This document shows positions 55,634-64,000 of a stretch of 64,000 nucleotides of DNA, in pieces. Origin of the DNA: Marisa cornuarietis (taxonomy: Eukaryota; Mollusca; Gastropoda; Architaenioglossa; Ampullariidae); the NCBI GenBank assembly GCA_004794655.1, contig SMMW01000211.1, positions 248,001 to 312,000 of the forward strand, given 5' to 3'. Both the position numbers and the translations under genes were made by a program. How positions within the stretch are numbered: the stretch's first letter is position 1; each line of letters begins with the position of its first letter. A model generated the notes under the pieces. That model was not told the origin of the DNA and did no database searches. It saw only the letters and a program-made list of their open reading frames with translations.

Positions 55634-57881
55634 CTGAGAAGACAGCGATGACCACAGCAGTGGTGAGAGACAATGGCAACAGCCCCATCAAAGCACTTTG
55701 TCCATAGTCCCCAGTCACTTCCGCAGTACAATCAACCATCCAGTCAAATGTCAAGCATTTGTACTACAAGTCAGTGCTTAGTCTTCAGTCTAGCTGTTGG
55801 AGCAGTAGAATGTCTAGCCCATAACACTTCAGTCTAGCTGTTACAGCAGTAGAATGTCTAGTACATAACACTTCAGTCTAGCTGTTACAGCAGTAGAATG
55901 TCTAGCCCATAACACTTCAGTCTAGCTGCTAGAGCAGTAGAATGTCTAGCCCATAACACTTCAGTCTAGCTGTTACAGCAGTAGAATGTCTAGCCCATAA
56001 CACTTCAGTCTAGCTGTTGGAGCAGTAGAATGTCTAGCCCATAACACTTCAGTCTAGCTGTTACAGCAGTAGAATGTCTAGCCCATAACACTTCAGTCTA
56101 GCTGTTACAGCAGTAGAATGTCTAGTACATAACACTTCAGTCTAGCTGTTACAGCAGTAGAATGTCTAGCCCATAACACTTCAGTCTAGCTGCTAGAGCA
56201 GTAGAATGTCTAGCCCATAACACTTCAGTCTAGCTGTTACAGCAGTAGAATGTCTAGCCCATAACACTTCAGTCTAGCTGTTACAGCAGTAGAATGTCTA
56301 GCCCATAACACTTCAGTCTAGCTGCTAGAGCAGTAGAATGTCTAGCCCATAACACTTCAGTCTAGCTGTTGGAGCAGTAGAATGTCTAGCCCATAACACT
56401 TCAGTCTAGCTGTTACAGCAGTAGAATGTCTAGCCCATAACACTTCAGTCTAGCTGTTACAGCAGTAGAATGTCTAGCCCATAACACTTCAGTCTAGCTG
56501 TTACAGCAGTAGGATGTCTAGCCCATAACATTTCAGTCTAGCTGCTAGAGCAGTAGAATGTCTAGCCCATAACACTTCAGTCTAGCTGCTAGAGCAGTAG
56601 AATGTCTAGCCCATAACACTTCAGTCTAGCTGTTACAGCAGTAGAATGTCTAGTACATAACACTTCAGTCTAGCTGTTACAGCAGTAGAATGTCTAGCCC
56701 ATAACATTTCAGTCTAGCTGTTACAGCAGTAGAATGTCTAGCCCATAACACTTCAGTCTAGCTGTTACAGCAGTAGAATGTCTAGCCCATAACACTTCAG
56801 TCTAGCTGTTACAGCAGTAGAATGTCTAGTACATAACACTTCAGTCTAGCTGCTAGAGCAGTAGAATGTCTAGTACATAACACTTCAGTCTAGCTGCTAG
56901 AGCAGTAGAATGTCTAGCCCATAACACTTCAGTCTAGCTGTTACAGCAGTAGAATGTCTAGTACATAACACTTCAGTCTAGCTGCTAGAGCAGTAGAATG
57001 TCTAGTACATAACACTTCAGTCTAGCTGCTAGAGCAGTAGAATGTCTAGCCTATAACACTTCAGTCTAGCTGTTACAGCAGTAGAATGTCTAGCCCATAA
57101 CACTTCAGTCTAGCTGTTACAGCAGTAGAATGTCTAGCCCATAACACTTCAGTCTAGCTGTTACAGCAGTAGAATGTCTAGCCCATAACACTTCAGTCTA
57201 GCTGTTACAGCAGTAGAATGTCTAGCCCATAACACTTCAGTCTAGCTGTTACAGCAGTAGAATGTCTAGCCCATAACACTTCAGTCTAGCTGTTACAGCA
57301 GTAGAATGTCTAGTACATAATACTTCAGTCTAGCTGTTACAGCAGTAGAATGTCTAGCCCATAACACTTCAGTCTAGCTGTTACAGCAGTAGAATGTCTA
57401 GCCCATAACACTTCAGTCTAGCTGTTACAGCAGTAGAATGTCTAGCCCATAACACTTCAGTCTAGCTGTTACAGCAGTAGAATGCCTAGCCCATAACACT
57501 TCAGTCTAGCTGTTACAGCAGTAGAATATCTAGCCTATAACACTTCAGTCTAGCTGCTAGAACAGTACAAAGTGGAAGAAAATTCATAATTTTTACAGTA
57601 TAACTTTTCAACTTGTTTTTCAGAAGGTTTGTGCATTTGATACACAGCATCAAACTCCCCCCAAAAAGCACACTTTTTGTTTTACAGTATCACTCATACT
57701 GACAAAAGAACTTGTAAGGTAACAAGTAGCTGAAACATGACCTATCTTGTAGCCAAAGTGCAGGAGAACTCTAACATGACCTGAAATGACCACATAAGGA
57801 AGTACTCCACTGACAATGAGATACAGGACTAGCAACTCCAAAAGAGCCAACACACTGTATGAAGCCAAGGATCTTATATAC
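55634..57881 (-). other. Dystrophin intron with 44-bp array
   Basis: The intron is 2,248 bp. About 80% of it is the 44-bp tandem array described separately (55775-57560). The 320 bp between the array and the exon at 57882 show no repeat or conserved frame. Confidence 0.8.
55775..57560. repeat. 44-bp minisatellite, ~40 copies
   Basis: Unit CTTCAGTCTAGCTGTTACAG then CAGTAGAATGTCTAGCCCAT then AACA. Variants are GTTACAG/GCTAGAG/GTTGGAG and GCCCAT/GTACAT, arranged in recurring order, so a higher-order structure is likely. The array starts about 140 bp from exon 4 and does not include a splice site. Confidence 0.95.
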
Positions 57882-57995
57882 CTTGCTTTCTTGTAGCTGG
57901 GCCTGCAGTGCAGGAATATCCCCTACAGCAGGGTCCTCAGCATGTAGAAACACATCCATCTCATCCATCCACTTGGTCAGCCCTTCTTGCTGTGT
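57882..57995 (-). CDS. DMD: Dystrophin rod exon 3 of window
   Basis: 114 bp, 38 residues, phase 0 both ends. It starts TQQEGLTKWMDEMDVFLHAE and ends QAQLQESK. The WMDEMDVFL segment followed by an acidic DPAVGD loop matches WMAEVDVFLKEEWPALGD of vertebrate dystrophin closely, which helps separate it from spectrin or nesprin. The acceptor is CTTGACAG and the donor GTATAT. Confidence 0.95.
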
Positions 57996-58242
57996 CTGTC
58001 AAGGTTGAAGATCAGCAATGATTTAAAAACTTCAAGAACAAATGTCTATACATTCACCTGACAAAAGTGACAAAGTGCACAAATTCTTATTTACAAACAA
58101 GGCAAACAGCACTAATCTTTACCTGTAAAGGTAACACAGTGAACACAATGCTCACTAATATCAATGAAAACAGCCTTGATTTTCAGAAAAAATTCCATGA
58201 GCCCTCAAAGACCAAAAAGACACAAACTGTGCTTGTATCCAC

Positions 58243-58455
58243 CTGGTATTCCTTCATCTGTTTGATGGCCTTGTCTAAACGTGCCTGACGTTGCTCAATC
58301 ATGGTTGTAACTGTCTGCCAACGGGAATTAACAGAGGACAAGTCTTTCTCCAGACAGCCAGCCTTGTCTGGCAGCGACCTTGCAATGAGCTCACGACCGG
58401 CTTTGTTGATGTATTCTTGACTGGCTGTGTGATCTTCAATGTCCCGCTGCAATTC
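58243..58455 (-). CDS. DMD: Dystrophin rod exon 2 of window
   Basis: 213 bp, phase 0 at both ends, 71 residues beginning ELQRDIEDHTASQEY and ending IKQMKEYQ. It spans most of one spectrin repeat: helix B with INKAGRELIARS, then helix C with the conserved tryptophan in VNSRWQTVTTMIEQRQARL. It matches the dystrophin segment ELQALQSSL through EEIEGRWKKLSSQL. The donor is GTGGAT and the acceptor TTTGTAG. Confidence 0.95.
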
Positions 58456-59143
58456 CTACAAAGATACAAGGGTTAAGGTTTAAGGATTTTATAAAAGATA
58501 AGACTTTTGCCCTCTCTGTTTAGTTTCCTCTTGTCTCTTTCTCCATTTAACACTTTCTTCACAAGGTTTTAAAAGACTTGCATTAAGACAATATCATTGC
58601 ATTGTTCTTTACTTGCCATATCTTTATAAAGTGATGAATACAAGTGGTTGGAGGGGGGATCTGGATGCCAGCACACTGTGAGCGGCCAGCAAAGCAAAGC
58701 TGCTCAAATGCTTCATACCCCCTCCCTGACCTCAAATGACCAACAGTGCTCACTCAGTGTGTGACACACCGGCTGATAAAGATTAGTCTCCCCCAAGTAC
58801 AATCCATGAGGGTGGAATGAAGCAGTTAGATCCACTTTTCCTCACTCTGCTTCCATAAGATAAAGGTTAGAGAAATAACAGAAAACTGTGATATTAACAT
58901 GGGCAAAGGCTTTCCATGATGAGAGTACTTGCCAGAGCTTAGAGTCCACATTTACTACCAGGGTGGCTCTTCAGATAAAGGGTATGGCAAGGGGTGTGTA
59001 AGCTCGGTCACCCAGCCCCTAGTTCTTCATCTCTGTCTTCAACCAACCCCTTTTCTCTCTCCCACAGTGAGAGGCATACATTACCTAGCCAATCACTTTC
59101 TTTCTCTCCCTCACACACACACACACACACACACATAAATTAC
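58456..59143 (-). other. Dystrophin intron, 688 bp
   Basis: This intron begins GTAATT next to a pure CA/TG tract at 59110-59134, ten bases from the donor, and ends TTTGTAG. I see no repeat family or reading frame of interest in the rest. Confidence 0.7.
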
Positions 59144-59316
59144 CTTGTACATTTTCAACTGATTTTCCATGCTGGACACAGAAGCTACCCGCAGCTTTTC
59201 GGATCCTACTGCTGATTCCATGTCGCTCAGCCACTTTCGCAAAATAGCCACAGCTTCCAGGTATGATTTAGGTGGAGCCTTTTCAAGGGCTTCTATCAGT
59301 AGAGCCTGTCTTTCCC
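59144..59316 (-). CDS. DMD: Dystrophin rod exon 1 of window
   Basis: This is the most upstream exon found. It encodes EALEKAPPKSYLEAVAILRK, then a helix with WLSDMESAVG, ending MENQLKMYK at a GTAATT donor. It matches the rod segment containing LPPMRYQETMSAIRTW and MEQRLGEL. The acceptor is uncertain. AG at 59317-59318 gives 173 bp starting with a split codon. AG at 59306-59307 gives 162 bp in phase 0, the commonest exon length in this gene. An upstream exon would decide, and I could not recognise one in 59317-64000. Confidence 0.88.
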
Positions 59317-59789
59317 CTGCACAATAATCACAAGTGACTAAATCTACTCTCCCTGCATGATATTCAAACATTCTCTCTATATATATATTAGATACATTTG
59401 TTACTATCTAAAACCTACTTTCCCTGCATGATATTCATTCTCTCTTTCTCTCTATATATATATAGAAAATAACTAAAACCTACTTTCCCTGCATCATATT
59501 CATTCTCTCTCTAAATATATATAAAATACACGTTACTATCTAAAACCAGCTCTCCCTCCACAGTTTTCAAACTTGATACTATTTGTCCTACTCCACACCA
59601 ACAGACTTGTAACCATCTAAAGCCTCATCTGCCTGAGCAGTACTGCAGGTGTCTAAGCACAGGAATCTTGCATGTGGCATAATGGTACAAAAGACAGAAA
59701 TGAATGCAGAAACAAGAAGCTTTCTACTATTGAGATCATATAAAAAGAAGACTGCCCAGACATCACAAATCCAGCATCAGCAAAACCAA
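59317..59789. repeat. ~65-bp repeats upstream of exon 1, three copies
   Basis: CTACTTTCCCTGCATGATAT then TCATTCTCTC and TATATATATA recur at about 59340, 59415 and 59480, with a fourth partial copy. Positions 59560-59789 are unassigned. Confidence 0.75.
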
Positions 59790-60430
59790 AGTGAGGTAGC
59801 AACCAGAACCTCGTTGTAATAAGCCTGAAGTTGAAGATGAAGGTGAAGGTGAAATGTTGCTCAACCAATTCCTGAATTTGTTCTGATTTGGAGAAGCTGC
59901 AAGATCCAAAGGTTGCAGAAATCTTTAAGCCACAAGCTGGATGTAGATTTGCTACCCTAAAAACAGTGAACCATATTATCAAGAAGGTGCTTCTTTTGAC
60001 AGCCCAAGAAGTGCTAAGGAGGCAAAAGAAAAAGAAACAGGGTTGGCCCTCATTGTTCTCCTGCTGCTGTATGGATACGAGTTGTGGTCTCTGCGTGCTG
60101 ATCACGAGAGGAGAATGTAGGCATTGAAGGACAAGTGCCTGAGGAACCAATGCTTTAAATATCATACAGAAGATGCAAAACTAATGATTTTGTCACCACT
60201 TTCATAAGACACCAGGAACTCCTGGCAACTATGAATCAGAGCAAGCTGGTCTGGTTCAGTCCTATGATCTGGCATGACATTAATACGTCCATCTTTCAGG
60301 GCGCCAGGTTGTCAATGCCAAGACAGACAGAGGAAGAACTTGAGCTAGTGTAGGAGTAGACTGGTCATTCCATACAGGACCTGCTTGCCACTGCTCAAGA
60401 CATGCCCTAGTGGAAAACCTTGTCCATTAA
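59790..60430 (+). mobile_element. RTE-like LINE fragment, decayed
   Basis: The plus strand reads, across stops, LLLYGYELWSLRADHERRM then ALKDKCLRNQCFKYHTEDAK (60061-60180). Decayed pieces corresponding to the LSWFGHV and GRRRGRPRK..W carboxyl region follow to 60430. This is the conserved post-RT end of RTE-type elements, in opposite orientation to the copy at 33690-34215. Confidence 0.75.
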
Positions 60431-60944
60431 CCCACCCATCCAGATGTTTTGCCCAACCAACCAGAATTACAAACCAGCTTAACGGCTTGTTAGCTGGTAC
60501 CAGTCAAGGGATATATGTGTAAGTCCTTAATGACTTAGATCAGCTTAATTGCTCTGGTGATGTATGTATTGATTAATGACTAAACCAGACCAGTTTAATT
60601 ACTTGGTCCAGTCAGGAGATGTATGTATTCAGTGCTTAACTACTTAAACAGTCTTTGTCTCTTACTATTATTAGTAGATGTGCCTTTTACTTCTTCTGTA
60701 AAATGAACTTTTCTAAACTCATAGCAGTCACAAAAAGAAAATGGAGCTTTATGGAGACACAAATATTTTACAATGTTATCATGGTCATTTTTGAATCAAG
60801 TGTCAGATCTGTGTACTTGATTGCAGTTACCCGTCCATTCCCCTATGCCTTACATCCCAACAATTAATATCATCACACTTGTACTGGTGAACAAGTACTT
60901 AAATTTTCTGTTAAAACAAGTGAGGAGCGTCTGCTGAGGGCAGG

Positions 60945-61126
60945 GGAATTGATGTTTCACATTGAGCCAGCAACTATGGCTATATCACAGCAAAGCAGCT
61001 AGTCCTGTAAACAGATGCCACACGCAGAGAAAGAACAGCGTGCCCGAGACAAGGTCTGAACCCAGGACAGCCAATCCTCACTGTACTCGTGACAGGTACT
61101 ACCCGTTGCACCACCAGACCACCCAG
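60945..61126 (-). mobile_element. tRNA-derived SINE, second copy
   Basis: It aligns end to end with the SINE at 53804-53991. The head GGTGGTCTGGTGGTGCAACG is followed by a GGGTTCAGACC B box, the CACGCTGTTCTTTCTCTG body and the tail GATATAGCCATAGTTGCTGG. It has no long poly-A and no clear target duplication, so it is older. Confidence 0.85.
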
Positions 61127-61745
61127 GAATGTCTGCTGACTAGCTGGGTACATTGGGTACAGACTGAGAACACAGAGTAATCCAATTTTCTGTTAAAACA
61201 AGGAAGAAGTATCCTTTGGAAACACTGTGCAACACAAGACTGTGTGAGACTGTCCATCAGATGTGTTATCACCCTCAGGCGCATATTACAAGATGCACTT
61301 GAACCTGCTCTATAGCCTGTTACCCACCTACACTTCCTCTTACACTCTTGTGAGAGGCCAATTCCTCAAATTAGATATCTCTGTTCTTTACTATTCATAA
61401 TTATATTTATGTACTAATGCCTTTTTAATCACTGTTTGGTGCAAAAGAAAACTTTCTATAACACCATCTGTATGTTTTAAAGTTTGTATTGTTATTTTAT
61501 TAGCATATTTTTGCAGCATTAACTGCGAGCAAAGTCTTTTTTTTAAGAAATCTTAATTTTCAATCGTTAAATCATCATTGCGGAAGATTTTAAGACACTT
61601 CAGTGTACTTTTGGTGCCATAATGTCAATGCCTTATATTTCTCGTTGCAGAATAGCATCACATTACACTTCAATGTGCATGTCAGTATCCATAGGCATGC
61701 AACAAGAGATATATACAGTAGTACACATAGCACATACAACAACAT
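61127..61745. other. Gene-free stretch
   Basis: No repeat family, exon or RNA gene was recognised. Confidence 0.5.
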
Positions 61746-61749
61746 ATTA

Positions 61750-62400
61750 ATACAAAATTTGTATAGCACATACTCACATTCCTAAGGAGTCTGCTCTTAG
61801 AGCTTACAAGCAGGAACGAGACAAGGGCAACATACGAGGCACAGAAGAACAAGCAAACAACATATGAACTATGGAAAAATAAACAGCAGTACTGATGGTG
61901 AATAAAAAAAAAAACAAATACAGAAAACACAACGAGCAACCAACTAACAAAAACTGAGAGTATAGTGATTTTACAAAAGGAAGATGAGCTGGGAAATAGC
62001 AAGACGTGGAAAAGGGGGGGGATGGGTGTGACAAAGGACTAACATTGTGTAGAAGAGTAATGCTTAAGAAAGAGGTGACATTCAGTGCACATTTAAAGGA
62101 TTCAATTGTAGGTAGGTGACAGATATGGAAAGGAAGAGAGTTCCATTGTTTCTCTATACAATAACTTAAAATCCTGCGACCATATGTTGTTCTGGTAACA
62201 GGAATAGTAAGAAGAGAGTCGTCAGATGAAGAGTGGAGTTGTCTAGCTGGGACATAAGGGAAGAGAAGTTCAGAGAAATAGTCACGGCAGGAGTCACCAA
62301 AGAAATTAAAACACAGCACAGACAGTTTGTACTGGATGGGTGGGTAGCCAGTGTAGAAAATGAAGGAGAGGAGTGACATGGTCCCATTCCCTAGCTCTAT
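61750..62400 (-). mobile_element. CR1/L2-like LINE, 3' fragment
   Basis: The minus strand encodes IQYKLSVLCFNFFGDSC then RDYFSELLFPYVPARQLHSS and EKQWNSLPFHICHLPTIESF, nearly the same as the carboxyl end of the element at 38601-40613. The 3' untranslated part also matches (GAGCAGACTCCTTAGGAATG). It is 5'-truncated and has no RT active site. Confidence 0.9.
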
Positions 62401-63769
62401 GCACCAGTAGTACCTATAACATGTACAACAGTTGTCAATATATGCATTATATCTGTATTATAGCATGCAGAACACTCCAATATACATACTGGTAGCCTGT
62501 AGTACATTACATGACACACAGTTGCCTAGCATGCACCAAGCAACAGCATCTCACACTCTACGCAAAATGACAGTAGTTGACATACACATAATAATACTAA
62601 TTAATATTTATACAGACATACCTCTGTGGGGAGCTCATGGCATTTACAACCAAAAAAGAAAGCAAAAAAAAAACAAAAAAAACAACGAAACCCCAAGTAT
62701 TGGCAGACACTGACATCTATCTTTATGTGTGTGTGTGTGTGCGCGTGAAAAGCCATTAGACAGCGTTAATACCAACAAAACCAGATTTACATTCAAATAT
62801 AGACCAATACCTGAAAAAGAAGTTATTTTATGCATGCATCAGAATATACGTTACGTGACACAGTTGCTTGCACATACAGCAGTGAGGTATTTAAGGGCTT
62901 ATAGGTATTGAGGACACAACATGGATATATATATTACAACTCAGGTAAGTGTGCCACAATGTGGACAGACAATAATGAATGAGAAAACATCAAGACTAAC
63001 CAACAATCTCTCTTTTTCTCACATCTGTGCATACATGCACACTTGACTCAAAATAGTGTGACAAGGTCCTAAGTACCATTCTCAGGTTAGTATGCCAAAA
63101 TTTTAACAATTATCCCCAAAAAGGTTCATTTCTGCACTCATCTGTGTCTCTCTTCACATTTTCCCCAAATCTCCTTTTCTTCCTGCCACTCTCTCCTGAA
63201 TAACCTTCCCCACAAAGTTTTCTTGTACCTCTAGTTTCTCCCACAGAAAGAAGTCTCAAAAGTCTAATAACTTAAACTACAAGAGAGTCAATCAGAACAA
63301 TCTAATGTCAGGCCACAAATACCCTGCCCACAATGCCAGATTAAACAGACAACAATAATTGTTTTTCAAAGTGATGATTTACTTACAGTCCCTGTGGTCT
63401 ATGATGCAAGGAAGATATCAATCTGTTATTTGGTTCAAACCTTATTCCAACGCTCACTTTCAACACATTATCAGCCATTTACCCTCAACATCTAACATTA
63501 TTTGACAAGCATTCATCTACTGTTGCTCTATAAATTCTTTTTCTCATACACCATTATCATTTCACACAGTCCACTACACCTTTCCTGCTAAAGCACAGTC
63601 ATCTCCTATAGTCTACTATACACACCTTTCCTTTCCTCATCAAGACTGCAGCTTCTTGTTGTCACTAACATAGTCTGCCACCATTTGTTTCTTTCTCGCC
63701 TTCATAGCTCTAGTATAAACTTCTGGTTTCTAACTGGCAATTGTCACTATCTGCGTTTTGCCATGTTTC
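62401..63769. other. Gene-free stretch
   Basis: A TG tract lies at 62725-62742 and an A-run at 62669-62690. No exon of dystrophin or other gene was recognised. Confidence 0.5.
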
Positions 63770-64000
63770 CATATCTGCTCCTTGATGTGGTTTCTTACAC
63801 ACCCATCAAGTAAAGTGAAACAGTCTGATATTCCTGAAGACATAATAGGCACTGAAAGAGGTCCACTGTATCCAGCTGGAGTCTAACACTCTCTGGCACC
63901 AACGATGAATGGACAGAGGTCGTTCTCCTACCAAGCCCCATCAACTTGGAAACCATTACCAGTCAGCCTCTGTCACTCTCATTCTCTTACCACCTTTAAG
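63770..64000 (+). mobile_element. LINE 3'-end fragment cut by window edge
   Basis: The plus strand from about 63903 reads TMNGQRSFSYQAPSTWKPLP then VSLCHSHSLTTFK. This is the conserved carboxyl end of CR1/L2-type elements (RSFSYAAPTLWNSLP...SFKSALKTHLF). It runs off the window, and upstream sequence is decayed. Confidence 0.72.

Larger units (their letters stand above)
23920..59316 (-). other. DMD: Dystrophin ortholog, central rod (partial gene, 19 exons)
   Basis: Dystrophin links cortical actin to the dystroglycan complex at the muscle and neural cell membrane. Its middle is a long rod of three-helix spectrin repeats, and only that part is visible here. The 19 exons joined in order give about 1,078 residues, roughly ten repeats. 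By eye they align without gaps in exon order to the central rod of human dystrophin as I remember it. The best anchors are [58 protein letters not shown]-like DEAEPQFR and LWYQFLREAQE. Helix tryptophans recur at repeat spacing. Eighteen exons are flanked by unambiguous GT/AG sites; the acceptor of the first exon has two options. Both gene ends are outside the window. Spectrin, MACF and nesprin rods are possible confounders, but the collinear dystrophin-specific matches argue against them. Confidence 0.95.

Noticed and set aside
23920..59316. Alpha/beta-spectrin, MACF/dystonin or nesprin instead of dystrophin
   Set aside because: Multiple exon-long matches in the same order as dystrophin (for example [36 protein letters not shown]) are specific to dystrophin/utrophin as I remember them.

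Overview
This is a eukaryotic, AT-rich, intron- and repeat-dense window. It most likely comes from a mollusc, probably a gastropod: the non-LTR retrotransposons and the tRNA-derived SINE/LINE tail are of kinds I associate with gastropod genomes. That placement is inference, not a search result.

The only host gene I can support is the central part of a dystrophin (DMD) ortholog on the minus strand. Nineteen consecutive exons between 59316 and 23920 encode about 1,078 residues of spectrin-repeat rod. The concatenated exons read in order against the central rod of vertebrate dystrophin, and every internal junction has a GT donor and an AG acceptor. All junctions are phase 0 except one phase-1 junction (50321/44696). 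The amino-terminal actin-binding part should lie beyond 64000. The cysteine-rich carboxyl-terminal part should lie below position 1, or in exons I could not recognise in 1-23900.

Layout. 1-23900: no recognisable exon. It holds three large minisatellites (23, 35 and 55/56 bp units), two copies of an RNase H-bearing LINE, a CR1-like fragment, two hAT-like non-autonomous elements and a GC/CpG-rich block that could be an internal promoter. 23920-59316: the dystrophin exons. Their introns contain five more large arrays (59, 63/68, 50, about 86 and 44 bp units), a nearly intact CR1/L2-like LINE, a Rex1-like LINE fragment, an RTE-like fragment and a SINE. 59317-64000: intron or upstream sequence with a decayed RTE-like LINE, a second SINE, and two CR1/L2-like fragments.

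The most unusual feature is that three introns carry tandem arrays whose repeat unit is itself a copy of an adjacent exon-intron junction. About 29 copies of a 5' splice site follow the exon at 38015-38176. About 41 copies of a 3' splice site precede the exon at 44593-44696. About 8 decayed copies of a 5' splice site follow the exon at 35664-35792. Use of a decoy site would introduce a stop codon in each case I translated. A fourth intron carries a decayed duplicate of half an exon (30086-30241). The large arrays together occupy roughly a fifth of the window.
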